A stretch of 19,025 nt of DNA from Bacteroidales bacterium (GCA_023229245.1 JALNZU010000051.1:1-19025); one strand, 5' to 3'. Shown: positions 1 to 8,233, counted from the stretch's first letter. Made by a program: numbers and translations. Notes: generated from the sequence alone by a model not told the origin.

Positions 1-108
1 GATGCCAATTTTTTTCGATAGGTTTTTCATGGTCAGTCCCTGTATACCTTTTTCAGCTATTAAATTGGCTGCCGCATAAATAATTTCAACCTGTCTTTCT
101 GTAAACAT
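1..108 (-). CDS. TetR-family transcriptional regulator, N-terminal fragment (runs off window)
   Basis: The 36 codons visible from the ATG at 106-108 (minus) give a protein beginning MFTERQVEIIYAAANLIAEK, then a GIQGLTMKNLSKKIGI segment. This is the usual start of a TetR-family DNA-binding domain: helix 1 with the A-x-x-L-I-x-E-K-G pattern, then G-x-x-x-L-T-M-x-x-L-x-x-x-I-G leading into the recognition helix. The ligand-binding part lies outside the window, so the effector is unknown. A TAACTTTG -7 element lies 20 bases upstream of the start and a 20-bp inverted repeat overlaps it, so autorepression is likely. The nearest divergent gene is the membrane protein at 550, but 440 bp separate them and control of that gene is not shown. 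Confidence 0.8.
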   Translation of the reverse strand, partial: MFTERQVEIIYAAANLIAEKGIQGLTMKNLSKKIGI

Positions 109-127
109 ATCTATTAAAATAAAAATG

Positions 128-157
128 CAAAGTTAGTTTATATTCACTAACCTCAAA
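128..157 (-). promoter_or_regulatory. Promoter of the TetR-family gene, Bacteroidota type (-33 TTTG, -7 TAACTTTG)
   Basis: On the minus strand TTTG (154-157) is followed after 18 bases by TAACTTTG (128-135), an exact TAnnTTTG match. It ends 19 bases before the start codon at 108. This is the only promoter in the window where both boxes are evident at a normal spacing. Confidence 0.65.
132..151. promoter_or_regulatory. Palindromic operator candidate for the TetR-family regulator
   Basis: Inverted repeat GTTAGT-N8-ACTAAC with a self-complementary ATAT at its centre (16 of 20 positions symmetric). It overlaps the -7 box and fills the spacer up to the -33 box of the tetR promoter. This is the size, symmetry and placement typical of TetR autoregulatory operators. 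Confidence 0.6.
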
Positions 158-336
158 ATATTTAACGCATTTTAACGTTATTTTCGTATCGATTCATTTT
201 AATCCCTGAAATGGATCGCATCTCAACCTACAGTTTAGATAGTAAATCATTGAAAACGATTGCTCACACAATCCCAATTGTAACCTGCTTTTCCCTAATC
301 TGATTTAGACTGTGGGATAATTCAGTAAAATCAGTT

Positions 337-344
337 TATCTTTG
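337..344 (+). promoter_or_regulatory. Candidate -7 element TATCTTTG upstream of the membrane protein gene
   Basis: Exact TAnnTTTG match in the 441-bp gap between the TetR start (108) and the ATG at 550. No TTG-type -33 box is evident at the usual distance, and the site is about 205 bases from the ATG, so it would imply a long leader. Nothing else in the gap (158-549) looks like a convincing gene or RNA. Confidence 0.35.
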
Positions 345-549
345 CTTCATTGAAGTTATTGAAGCTGTGGTGTATGTGCTGTACTCCAGACCTCAAAACA
401 GATATATCTATAATCTTTAGTTACATCAGAGGATATGATAAACACAAGGTGTAAAGGTGAGCGATTCGGTCAACTCTTATATTCTGACTTCATCCAGCTA
501 TCAGCCTCTGATAATTTATTCATTCCTTTACCGCTTAGACCGATGATAT

Positions 550-1371
550 ATGGGATCGGAGGTTAAAACAAAATTAAGTTATGCAGTTTATCTGAACCTT
601 GGCTTGCAGTCTCTTGCCGTTTTTATCATATGTTATTACCTCCTCTATCTTTTTACAGGTTTAGCTGTTTTATATATTTCATACGACTTTGACATACCCG
701 CCATTTTATATTTAGACAAAATCACTTTTCTAATTGATGAATCCAGTCCGTTATGGACTTCTGATGCCATGATCAGCATTTTGTTGGCTAGGCCTATAAG
801 TAGCTTTCTGGTAGGTTTTATAGCCATTGCCTCATTTATACTGATAATCCGAAAACATACGCTTCATTTGTTTTTCTCATTATGGTTGTTTTTATTGGCA
901 TTTAATATGACTTTCGGTTTATTCAGCGAAAATATTATTACGCAAACCGGTTTAATTCAGGTGGCACAAACTATGGGCATACATTCTATCACGCTTATAT
1001 TTTTAGTAGGTCTTTCTTTGTTTTTAATGATAAAAGCCGGCCTATTCAGTGGTAAGCTTTTATACTCTCATTGTTGTACTGGAACAGTATCTTCCAAAGA
1101 AAAATTATTGTTTGGAGGTTCTTATCTGCTGTTTCCATGGTTAGCCGGCAACGGTATTATATTAGTCATCACCGGTACTAAAGTAGAATTCAAAAACATA
1201 GCTATGATCATATTTATGTTGGTATTGATCATACCGGCCATGATTGCTAAGGCTCCATGCAAAGAAAAAATCAAAATGCCGGTTTCAAACTTATTGATAT
1301 GGTTAATTCCCTTGGCTGCAATAACTACTGTTGCCACTGTTTTGTTTCTCAAAAACGGCTTTGAATTATAG
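550..1371 (+). CDS. Polytopic integral membrane protein of unknown function
   Basis: The protein of 273 residues is not recognised. The composition is strongly hydrophobic, with about six or seven likely membrane-spanning segments near residues 18-44, 80-101, 105-125, 142-163, 188-210, 217-235 and 246-267. They are separated by short polar loops; the longest is around residues 50-78. There is a CC pair near 174-175 (HCCTGT). No ATP-binding, protease (HExxH) or transporter signature is visible. The ATG at 550 is the first in frame after a TGA at 544-546, so the start is well bounded. It is followed by mdh after a gap of 167 bases that holds the mdh promoter, so it is probably monocistronic. 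Confidence 0.7.
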   Translation: MGSEVKTKLSYAVYLNLGLQSLAVFIICYYLLYLFTGLAVLYISYDFDIPAILYLDKITFLIDESSPLWTSDAMISILLARPISSFLVGFIAIASFILIIRKHTLHLFFSLWLFLLAFNMTFGLFSENIITQTGLIQVAQTMGIHSITLIFLVGLSLFLMIKAGLFSGKLLYSHCCTGTVSSKEKLLFGGSYLLFPWLAGNGIILVITGTKVEFKNIAMIIFMLVLIIPAMIAKAPCKEKIKMPVSNLLIWLIPLAAITTVATVLFLKNGFEL

Positions 1372-1496
1372 GAAACGAGCAGGCGTATGGCAAGTAAATG
1401 ATCCTGCCTCATCAAAATATCATAGACATCTTCAAAAAAAAACACTAAAAAACAAAAAAATACTTGCTTTTGCAGCTTTTGATACATGAACCTATG

Positions 1497-1504
1497 TATA
1501 TTTG
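1497..1504 (+). promoter_or_regulatory. mdh promoter, -7 element TATATTTG
   Basis: Exact TAnnTTTG match 34 bases upstream of the mdh ATG. TTTG sequences occur 15 and 24 bases further upstream, neither at ideal -33 spacing. Confidence 0.5.
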
Positions 1505-1538
1505 TTGGTATTAATGAAAACACCAAATTAACAATCTA

Positions 1539-2477
1539 ATGGAAAAAATCACTGTCATTGGGGCTGGAAACGTTGGTGCCACTTGTGCTAACGTCATTGC
1601 TCATAAAAATCTCTGCAAGGAGGTGGTCTTGGTTGATATCAAAGAAGGTATAGCCGAAGGGAAGGCTTTGGATATCTGGCAGACAGCTCCTATCAATCAC
1701 TACAACACCCGTGTAACGGGTTCTACTAACGACTATTTAAAGACCAAAGGTTCGGGTGTCATTGTCATTACTTCGGGTTTGCCTCGCAAACCGGGCATGT
1801 CCCGCGACGACCTGATCAAGACTAACGCCAGCATTGTCAAAGAAGTTACTGAGAAAGCCGTTAAGTACTCACCGGATGCCATCATCATCATAGTATCGAA
1901 CCCGCTTGACGTGATGACCTATGCGGCTTATCTTGCCAGCAACAAGCCTTCACGTAAAGTATTTGGCATGGCCGGAACATTGGATACAGCACGCTATAGG
2001 GCGTTTATATCCGATGCTCTTAATGTATCACCTACTGATGTACATGCTTTATTGATGGGGGGTCATGGCGATACTATGGTACCACTCCCAAGGTACACCT
2101 CTATCAGCGGGATTCCGGTCACAGAGCTCTTAGGTAAGGACGAGTTAGATAAAATAGTAGAACGTACTAAAAAAGGTGGAGGTGAATTAGTGAACCTGAT
2201 GGGAACCTCAGCCTGGTATGCTCCCGGAGCAGCCGCTGCCCAGATAGTTGAAGCCATAGTAGATGACCAAAACAGGGTGTTTCCCGTATGTGCTTTCCTG
2301 CAAGGCGAATACGGACTGAAAGATGTGTATCTCGGAGTACCGGTTAAATTAGGTCGCAGAGGTATAGACGAAATCATAGAGATTGATCTGAACAATGAAG
2401 AAAAGAAACTGCTTCACGATTCAGCCGACGCAGTAAAAGGACTGATGAAGGTATTGGATGATATGAAGCTATTCTAA
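1539..2477 (+). CDS. mdh: Malate dehydrogenase (NAD-dependent, LDH-like type)
   Basis: This enzyme interconverts malate and oxaloacetate with NAD in the TCA cycle, in the cytoplasm. The 312-residue length is normal for the LDH-like MDH family. Visible features are the Rossmann loop GAGNVG at 8-13, the NAD-ribose-binding Asp33 at the end of beta-2 and the mobile active-site loop GLPRKPGMSR at 80-89. That loop has Arg83 and Arg89, and its Arg83 marks a malate rather than a lactate dehydrogenase. Further on are SNPLD at 120-124, the Asp149/Arg152 substrate and relay pair, and catalytic His176 in GGHGDTMVPL. All key residues are intact. It stands alone behind its own -7 element. Fumarase, the preceding TCA step, is encoded 3 kb downstream on the same strand. 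Confidence 0.96.
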   Translation: MEKITVIGAGNVGATCANVIAHKNLCKEVVLVDIKEGIAEGKALDIWQTAPINHYNTRVTGSTNDYLKTKGSGVIVITSGLPRKPGMSRDDLIKTNASIVKEVTEKAVKYSPDAIIIIVSNPLDVMTYAAYLASNKPSRKVFGMAGTLDTARYRAFISDALNVSPTDVHALLMGGHGDTMVPLPRYTSISGIPVTELLGKDELDKIVERTKKGGGELVNLMGTSAWYAPGAAAAQIVEAIVDDQNRVFPVCAFLQGEYGLKDVYLGVPVKLGRRGIDEIIEIDLNNEEKKLLHDSADAVKGLMKVLDDMKLF

Positions 2478-2625
2478 TATCTTATCCGAATTCAATAAGG
2501 ATTCAAGCATGTATCACACTTTCATAGTGTAGCTTCACCATCCAAAAATATTCACCTATCAACTCAAAGTCTGTTTTAGGGGTTGAGTTCTGATCAAGTA
2601 TTTATACACATCTACCATTTTTTGA

Positions 2626-2633
2626 TATTTTTG
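2626..2633 (+). promoter_or_regulatory. Sirtuin gene promoter, -7 element TATTTTTG
   Basis: Exact TAnnTTTG match 23 bases before the ATG at 2657. No clear -33 TTG at usual spacing. It may serve recX as well. Confidence 0.5.
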
Positions 2634-2656
2634 TATAAATACAGATATATTCTTTC

Positions 2657-3358
2657 ATGATGAGAAAATTGGTCGTTTTAACCGGTGCCGGAATGAGTGC
2701 CGAGAGTGGTATCAAAACATTTCGCGACAGCGATGGGCTATGGCGTACCCATCGTTTCGAAGATTTGGCTACCCCAGAAGCCTGGGAAAGGAATCCGGCT
2801 TTAGTACAAGAGTTTTATAATGAGCGTCGCAAGCAACTGTTTGAAGTTGAACCTAATGCAGGTCATAAAGCATTAGTAGAGCTTGAAAAAGTTTTTGATG
2901 TACAAATCATCACTCAAAACGTGGATGACTTACATGAACGTGCCGGCTCAGCTAATGTACTGCATCTGCATGGCGAACTAAAAAAAGCAAGGAGTACTGT
3001 TGATCCTTCATTGATATATGAGCTCAAGCATTGGGAACTTAAAATGGGCGAGCACTGTGAAAAAGGCTCACAGTTACGACCTCATATCGTCTGGTTTGGC
3101 GAATCAGTTCCAGCCATGTCAGAAGCTACTCAATTAACACGTCAAGCTGAGCTCTTCCTGATAGTAGGCACTTCGTTACAAGTTTACCCGGCAGCCAGTT
3201 TGCTGCATTATGTCCCTTCACACAGTCCGGTGTACCTTGTCGATCCAAAAGCTGAAGCACCTGCCTGGGCTCAATCGGTAAAAACCATTCGCAAGACTGC
3301 CGCAACAGGTTTACCAGAGTTAGTGAATGAGCTTATCAGAAATGAAACAGTAAAATAA
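2657..3358 (+). CDS. cobB: NAD-dependent protein deacylase, SIR2 family (CobB-like)
   Basis: Sirtuins remove acyl groups from protein lysines using NAD. The 233-residue protein carries the NAD-binding GAGMSAESGI (10-19) and FRD (22-24), the TQNVDDLHERAG block (86-97) and the catalytic LHLHGE with His105. The C-terminal GTSLQVYPAA nucleotide motif is also present. Tyr54 and Arg57 match the Y-x-x-R pair that lets class III sirtuins (SIRT5, CobB) accept negatively charged succinyl or malonyl groups. The usual four zinc-binding cysteines are absent: the stretch between His105 and the RPHIVWFGE block has one cysteine only. I recall a similar loss in Bacteroides homologues. The start could be either of two adjacent ATGs (2657 or 2660). 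recX follows after 50 bases with no clear promoter of its own, so the two may be co-transcribed. Confidence 0.92.
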   Translation: MMRKLVVLTGAGMSAESGIKTFRDSDGLWRTHRFEDLATPEAWERNPALVQEFYNERRKQLFEVEPNAGHKALVELEKVFDVQIITQNVDDLHERAGSANVLHLHGELKKARSTVDPSLIYELKHWELKMGEHCEKGSQLRPHIVWFGESVPAMSEATQLTRQAELFLIVGTSLQVYPAASLLHYVPSHSPVYLVDPKAEAPAWAQSVKTIRKTAATGLPELVNELIRNETVK

Positions 3359-3408
3359 CCGCATCCACTATGTTTTAAACTAATCTAAACCTATCTAAAA
3401 TCAATCGG

Positions 3409-3897
3409 ATGAATACCCGGCAACCGAATCATGAAGCTATCCCTCAAGCGGTTTTCTTGGAAAAAGCACGTACGTATTGTGCCTATTCAGAGAGGTGCGT
3501 TCAGGATATGCGTCAGAAACTACGGCAATGGGAATGTCCTTCACAATATATAGCTCCTATCATTCGACAGTTAGAACAAGAAAATTTCATCAATGAAGAG
3601 CGCTACGTCCGGACTTTTATTAGAAGCAAGCTGAATCAAAATAAATGGGGTCTGCATAAAATTCTTTTCGCCCTGCGTCAAAAAAATATACCTGAATCAT
3701 TGATTCAGCTTTGCCATTCCGAGCTTGACACCGATGAGTACGTTCAAACACTCAGGGAGATAATACAGTCAAAACGCATTAAAGAGGACAACCCCTACAA
3801 ACTCAAAGTCAAGTTGGCTTCTTATGCCATTCAAAAAGGATTTCAGGCTGAATTAGTATGGAATATCCTAAATGAAACGACTGACCACTCAACATAA
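3409..3897 (+). CDS. recX: RecX-family regulatory protein
   Basis: RecX binds RecA filaments and modulates recombination and SOS activity. The 162-residue, highly charged all-helical protein shows the family's repeated three-helix layout. It has an N-terminal A-x-x-Y-C-A-Y-S-E-R-C-x-x-D-M-R-x-K-L block (about 20-38), then I-x-x-L-E-x-E-N-F-I-N-E-E-R-Y-x-x-x-F-I-R-x-K near 52-74. Next is a W-G-x-x-K-I-L-F-A-L-R-Q-K-x-I block near 80-94, and a diverged last repeat ending about residue 155. The E-R-Y-x-R and K-x-x-x-G-x-x-K-I patterns are typical. recA is not in the window, so this is a stand-alone recX as in many Bacteroidota. Confidence 0.85.
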   Translation: MNTRQPNHEAIPQAVFLEKARTYCAYSERCVQDMRQKLRQWECPSQYIAPIIRQLEQENFINEERYVRTFIRSKLNQNKWGLHKILFALRQKNIPESLIQLCHSELDTDEYVQTLREIIQSKRIKEDNPYKLKVKLASYAIQKGFQAELVWNILNETTDHST

Positions 3898-3966
3898 ACT
3901 ATGGTTTTTTGTTAATTTAGCAGTTGATATATCACTTAAATCATTTCTAATTTCATTTAGTTAAAT

Positions 3967-5056
3967 ATGATCACATCCGAACAAATCAAAGAGCTTGAAA
4001 AGCGGCTTGAGGCCCTGAGGAGGTATCTTTGAAGTAGATCGTAAGACGATCGAGATTGAAGAAGAGGAAGAAAAAACTTTAGCCCCCAATTTCTGGGACG
4101 ACCCCAAAAAAGCAGAAACCCAGTTAAAACTCATCAGCGAGAAAAAACATTGGGTAGAAAACTATCAAAAGGCTTTTCAGCTGTATGAAGAGCTGATACT
4201 TGCACGTGAGTTTTACGAAACGGGCGATGCGTCAGAAGCAGAAGTGGGTAAGGCAGCATCAGCCAGCATACATGCCATAGAGGAGTTGGAATTCAAAAAT
4301 ATGCTGAGCAGTGATGAAGACAAGCTCTCGGCTATTATCGCCATCAATTCGGGAGCCGGTGGCACTGAAAGTCAGGACTGGGCTTCCATGTTGTTGCGCA
4401 TGTATCTGATGTGGGCCGAAGACCAGGGATATAAAACCAAACAGCTTGACTTGCAGGAAGGTGAAGTAGCCGGTATTAAAAGTGCTTCTATTGAAATAGA
4501 AGGCAACTATGCGTTTGGTTATTTAAAAGGCGAAAACGGAGTACATCGGTTAGTACGTCTCTCCCCTTTCGATTCGGCTAACAGACGTCATACCAGCTTT
4601 GGTTCTGTGTATGTATATCCCGTTGTGGACGACAATATTGAAATTATCGTCAGCCCGGCAGACATTTCGTGGGACACCTTCCGCTCCAGCGGCCCCGGAG
4701 GGCAGAACGTCAACAAAGTTGAAACAGCAGTAAGGCTACGCCACGCCCCTTCAGGTATAGTAATCGAATGTCAGGAAACCCGTTCACAACTTCAAAACCG
4801 TGAAAAAGCTATGCAGATGCTACGCTCGCAGCTTTATGAAATAGAGCTCAGAAAAAAACAAGAAGCTATCGACAAGATCGAAGGTACTAAAAAGAAGATC
4901 GAATGGGGATCCCAGATACGATCCTATGTATTGCATCCGTATAAATTAGTTAAAGACAACCGTACAGGCTATGAGACCTCCAACGCCCAAGCAGTATTGG
5001 ATGGTGATTTAAACGGTTTTTTAAAAGCTTTCTTAATGGAATTCGGAAGAACTTAA
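3967..5056 (+). CDS. prfB: Peptide chain release factor 2, expressed by programmed +1 frameshift
   Basis: RF2 ends translation at UGA and UAA. The gene is split. Frame 0 runs 21 codons from the ATG at 3967 to CTT (4027-4029) and meets an in-frame TGA at 4030-4032. Shifting +1 at CTT-T continues from GAA at 4031 to the stop at 5056. The product has 362 residues, close to the 365 of E. coli RF2. The joined protein reads MITSEQIKELEKRLEALRRYL then EVDRKTIEIE, as expected for RF2 domain 1. Codon-recognition tripeptide SPF is at 199-201 and the catalytic GGQ is at about 244-246 within SSGPGGQNVNKVE. A caller ignoring the frameshift would start wrongly at 4244. The next gene begins 11 bases downstream. 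Confidence 0.96.
4018..4033 (+). promoter_or_regulatory. RF2 autoregulatory +1 frameshift site
   Basis: AGG AGG TAT CTT TGA A. An internal Shine-Dalgarno-like AGGAGG sits three bases before the slippery CTT and the in-frame TGA stop. The order and spacing are those of the E. coli site (AGGGGG-TAT-CTT-TGA-C). When RF2 is scarce the ribosome pauses at TGA and slips +1, making more RF2. Confidence 0.95.
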
Positions 5057-5067
5057 AATTTAAATTC

Positions 5068-5412
5068 ATGTTGAAAATCTATCATAATCCCCGTTGTAAA
5101 ACCTCCAGAGCCGGATTAGAAGTACTGAAGGCATCAGGCAAAGAGTTTGAAATTGTGGAATATCTGAAAAATCCACTTACTGCCAATGAGATCAAAAGCT
5201 TGATCCGTAAAACCGGATTGCAGGCTAAAGATGTGGTTCGCACACAAGAAGCGTATTACAAAGAAAATCTGAAAGGAAAAAACCTGACTGAGGAGCAATG
5301 GATAGAAGCTATCACTATTGAGCCTAAACTGTTGCAAAGGCCAATAGTGGAAACCGACCATAAAGCCGTTATCGCAAAACCTGTTGAAAATATTCATTCT
5401 TTATGGATATAG
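5068..5412 (+). CDS. arsC: ArsC/Spx-family thiol reductase, probable glutaredoxin-dependent arsenate reductase
   Basis: The 114-residue cytoplasmic thioredoxin-fold protein begins MLKIYHNPRCKTSR, with Cys10 in the position of the catalytic cysteine of ArsC. Arg58 (VVRTQE) and Arg91 (LLQRPIV) correspond to two of the three arginines that hold arsenate in the R773-type enzyme. The third is not evident, the tail reading AKPVENI. The length fits the ArsC/YffB/Spx superfamily. No ars operon genes (arsR, arsB, acr3) are nearby, so it may instead be a housekeeping YffB-like thiol protein. It begins 11 bases after prfB and fumC follows 43 bases later with no evident -7 element, suggesting one transcript. 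Confidence 0.8.
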   Translation: MLKIYHNPRCKTSRAGLEVLKASGKEFEIVEYLKNPLTANEIKSLIRKTGLQAKDVVRTQEAYYKENLKGKNLTEEQWIEAITIEPKLLQRPIVETDHKAVIAKPVENIHSLWI

Positions 5413-5455
5413 AACTATATCAAACACTGCATTTAAAAACCGTAAAACACGCATT

Positions 5456-6841
5456 ATGAAATACCGTATCGAAAAAGACTCTATGGGCAATATTGAAGTG
5501 CCAGCTGAAAAGTACTGGGGAGCCCAGACCGAACGTTCGCGACATAATTTCCGTATAGGACCTGAAGGCTCCATGCCTGAGGAAATCATCACCGCTTTTG
5601 CCTATCTGAAGAAAGCTGCCGCCATCACCAATATGGAACTTGGAACACTTAGCAAAGAAAAATGCGATCTTATCAGCAAAGCTGCCGACGAGATACTGCA
5701 AGGCAAGCTCGGCGATCAGTTCCCTTTGGTTATCTGGCAAACAGGTTCTGGAACACAAAGTAATATGAACGTGAACGAGGTGATAGCAAATCGGGCACAT
5801 GTGTTAAGTGGTGGAACGCTGAGTGATGCAAAAAAAACTATTCATCCCAATGATGATGTAAATAAGTCACAGTCGTCTAACGACACCTTCCCTACTGCCA
5901 TGCATATAGCTGCATACAAAATGATCACCGAGACTACCCTGCCCGGGTTATTAAAGTTAAGGGAGGCATTGTACGAAAAAGCTGAATCCTTCAAACATAT
6001 AGTCAAGATAGGACGTACACATTTGATGGATGCAACTCCACTTACATTAGGTCAGGAATTTTCAGGTTTTGTATCCCAGTTAGACCACGGGATACAGGCT
6101 CTGAAACACACCCTTCCTCATCTAAGCGAATTAGCCTTAGGTGGTACCGCAGTTGGCACAGGCATCAACACCCCTGCCGGTTATCCTGAGAAAGTAGCTC
6201 ATACCATTGCCCGTCTTACTGGACTACCGTTTATTACTGCTCCCAATAAATTTGAAGCGCTATCGGCTCACGATGCCATAGTAGAAACCTCCGGAGCACT
6301 ACGGCTGATAGCAGTAAGCCTGATGCATATTGCCAATAATATACGACTATTGGCATCAGGCCCGCGTTGTGGGATAGGCGAAATAATACTACCGGCCAAC
6401 GAACCCGGTTCATCTATCATGCCGGGTAAGGTAAATCCCACCCAAAACGAGGCTATTACAATGGTTTGCGCACAAATAATCGGAAACGATGCAGCTATCA
6501 CAGCCGGTGGTATGCAGGGTCATTTCCAGCTGAACGTTTTCAAACCTATGATGATCTATAACCTGCTTCAGTCGGCCCGTCTATTGGGAGAAGCCTGTAT
6601 CAGCTTTACCGATCATGCTGTTGCAGGGATAGAAGCCAATGAGGAACGTATTGCACATAACCTGGAAAACTCATTGATGCTGGTAACAGCCCTGAACACA
6701 CATATTGGATACGACAATGCAGCCAGAATTGCTAAAAAGGCACATACTGAAAACACAACCCTACGTCAGGCTGCTATAGAACTTGAACTGCTTACTGACG
6801 AACAATTCACCGAATGGGTTGACCCTAAGAAAATGATCTGA
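5456..6841 (+). CDS. fumC: Fumarate hydratase, class II
   Basis: Fumarase adds water to fumarate to give L-malate in the TCA cycle; class II enzymes are iron-free homotetramers. The frame is open from 5384, but that would overlap arsC and add a 24-residue non-homologous tail. The ATG at 5456 starts MKYRIEKDSMGNIEVPAEKY, a typical FumC N-terminus, and gives 461 residues (E. coli 467). Visible motifs are QTGSGTQSNMNVNEV (substrate contact), the KSQSSNDTFPT block and GRTHLMDATPLT with catalytic His189. The signature GSSIMPGKVNP at 318-328 carries the mobile serine loop. All key residues are present. The product is the substrate of the mdh product encoded upstream. Confidence 0.95.
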   Translation: MKYRIEKDSMGNIEVPAEKYWGAQTERSRHNFRIGPEGSMPEEIITAFAYLKKAAAITNMELGTLSKEKCDLISKAADEILQGKLGDQFPLVIWQTGSGTQSNMNVNEVIANRAHVLSGGTLSDAKKTIHPNDDVNKSQSSNDTFPTAMHIAAYKMITETTLPGLLKLREALYEKAESFKHIVKIGRTHLMDATPLTLGQEFSGFVSQLDHGIQALKHTLPHLSELALGGTAVGTGINTPAGYPEKVAHTIARLTGLPFITAPNKFEALSAHDAIVETSGALRLIAVSLMHIANNIRLLASGPRCGIGEIILPANEPGSSIMPGKVNPTQNEAITMVCAQIIGNDAAITAGGMQGHFQLNVFKPMMIYNLLQSARLLGEACISFTDHAVAGIEANEERIAHNLENSLMLVTALNTHIGYDNAARIAKKAHTENTTLRQAAIELELLTDEQFTEWVDPKKMI

Positions 6842-6931
6842 CCATCAGGGGACGAGCTGCATACAGATTACTGAACATCAGTTGCTTATGCGAGAAGTAC
6901 TGCAAATCAGTTCGGATTTTACCTTTTTTAT

Positions 6932-8233
6932 TTACCAACGAAGTTTTTGGATCTCCGTTCTAATGAAGTCCACATTGGCATCGGGGGAAAACGTCAGGTC
7001 AGGCTTCAGATAATACAAGATGTTTTCTTGTCGGAAGCGTTCTTCTCCACCACCTGTGATATTCAACATCACTATCTTGGTGGTATCAATTCGCTGTTTT
7101 TTAATGGCTTGTATTAATGATGCTGTAGCTACGGCAGCTGCCGGATGTATGTCAATACCTTCAGCTTCCTGAAATAATTTAGCAGCTGCTTTTGCCTCTT
7201 TATTAGTAACTACCAACACTTCCCCATCAGTGTTTATTAATGCATCATACAAGCCTCCAACCAATGAGTAAGGTGGTTTACGATTGGAAAGCACTTTGGC
7301 ATCAATGGTTTCAACATGTTGACGTGCCAGATCGTCGTCGTAAAACAACATCTCGGGTGAATTAGCCTTCCATGCTTCATAAATTGGCTGAAACGGTGCG
7401 TTTTGCGACACCATCAACTTCATAGTATGGCTACCATAACGACCATCATCTATCAGGCGTTGGTTTGCTTCCCATGCTGCAATAGCTCCTGTTCCGCTTC
7501 CGATAGCCTGAAAATAATAATCGGGTATGCGTCCTATGCTTGTAGCAGCCGAAAGCAAGGTAGTGCCCATTCCATCTCTGCGGGCAATATTTTTAGCACC
7601 CCCTTCGGGATAAAAATCTTCGAATCCACAAATAATAGTAGACAAATGAATCGCATCAAAATAATCGCTGCCTTTCTGGGTACTTACCAATTTCACACAC
7701 TCATTGAGTGGCCTGTCGAACCATAATGCATTCAGATTGTCTTCGGGCACACACAGCAACAATGGGATACGATTTTCGCTGCATACAGCAGCAAAAGCTC
7801 GTGCGGTATTACCGGCTGAAGCTACAACCAACACCTTACCCGGCTGACGGCCATCAATACGGGCTGCTACACTATAAGCTTCTGTTTCTTTGAATGAGCA
7901 GCTGCGCATCAAAGCATTTCTCTCTGGCCAAAACCCACTAAATGTAATATACAATCGGGTCAGACCCAACTTAGTCGCCAAGCCTTCACTTTTATAAGTA
8001 ACAGGTGCTGACGATCCCATTAGAAATCGAGTGACCGGCAGCCAGTCGGCAAAAACAAACAGTCCGTAATCGGACTCTTTTAGATGAAGCTGCTTCTTTT
8101 CATATATGGCTCTGATCAATCCGGCTTGTGTTTCACCTGGAGCGTCCAACAGCCAGCCTGTATCATTAAATACCGATCCACTGGCTACCGACTTTAACTG
8201 ATAAGCTGTAGGGTCTATTGCTTTCGTCATCAT
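6932..8233 (-). CDS. Cysteate synthase-like PLP enzyme (threonine synthase superfamily)
   Basis: This is a 433-residue fold-type II PLP protein. Likely PLP lysine is Lys115 in CSFKETEAYS. The substrate loop SAGNTARAFA is at 139-148, the phosphate-binding glycine loop GSGTGAIA at 245-252, and the C-terminal TGGGEERF at 393-400 contacts the PLP ring. Compared with true threonine synthase, the lysine motif is S-F-K-E-T-E-A rather than G-S-F-K-D-R, and the first 80 residues (SVASGSVFNDTGW, FADWLPVTR) resemble proteins named cysteate synthase in Bacteroidota and methanosarcinas. That enzyme makes L-cysteate from O-phosphoserine and sulfite. In Bacteroidota cysteate feeds capnine-type sulfonolipids. 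A diverged threonine synthase is the alternative. The gene is single, converges on fumC and has its own -7 element. Confidence 0.75.
   Translation of the reverse strand: MMTKAIDPTAYQLKSVASGSVFNDTGWLLDAPGETQAGLIRAIYEKKQLHLKESDYGLFVFADWLPVTRFLMGSSAPVTYKSEGLATKLGLTRLYITFSGFWPERNALMRSCSFKETEAYSVAARIDGRQPGKVLVVASAGNTARAFAAVCSENRIPLLLCVPEDNLNALWFDRPLNECVKLVSTQKGSDYFDAIHLSTIICGFEDFYPEGGAKNIARRDGMGTTLLSAATSIGRIPDYYFQAIGSGTGAIAAWEANQRLIDDGRYGSHTMKLMVSQNAPFQPIYEAWKANSPEMLFYDDDLARQHVETIDAKVLSNRKPPYSLVGGLYDALINTDGEVLVVTNKEAKAAAKLFQEAEGIDIHPAAAVATASLIQAIKKQRIDTTKIVMLNITGGGEERFRQENILYYLKPDLTFSPDANVDFIRTEIQKLRW

Noticed and set aside
435..566. 43-codon ORF (MINTRCKGERFGQ...) with AGAGG before its ATG, overlapping the start of the membrane protein gene
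   Set aside because: Short, unlike any known leader peptide, SD use is rare in this lineage, and no hairpin or regulatory layout supports it.
2516..2530. Small hairpin ACACT-TTCAT-AGTGT downstream of mdh
   Set aside because: Only five base pairs, A/T-rich and not followed by a T-run, so it is not a credible terminator.
5384..5455. Upstream extension of fumC to an ATG at 5384
   Set aside because: Overlaps the end of arsC and adds 24 residues unlike fumarase; the ATG at 5456 gives the normal N-terminus.
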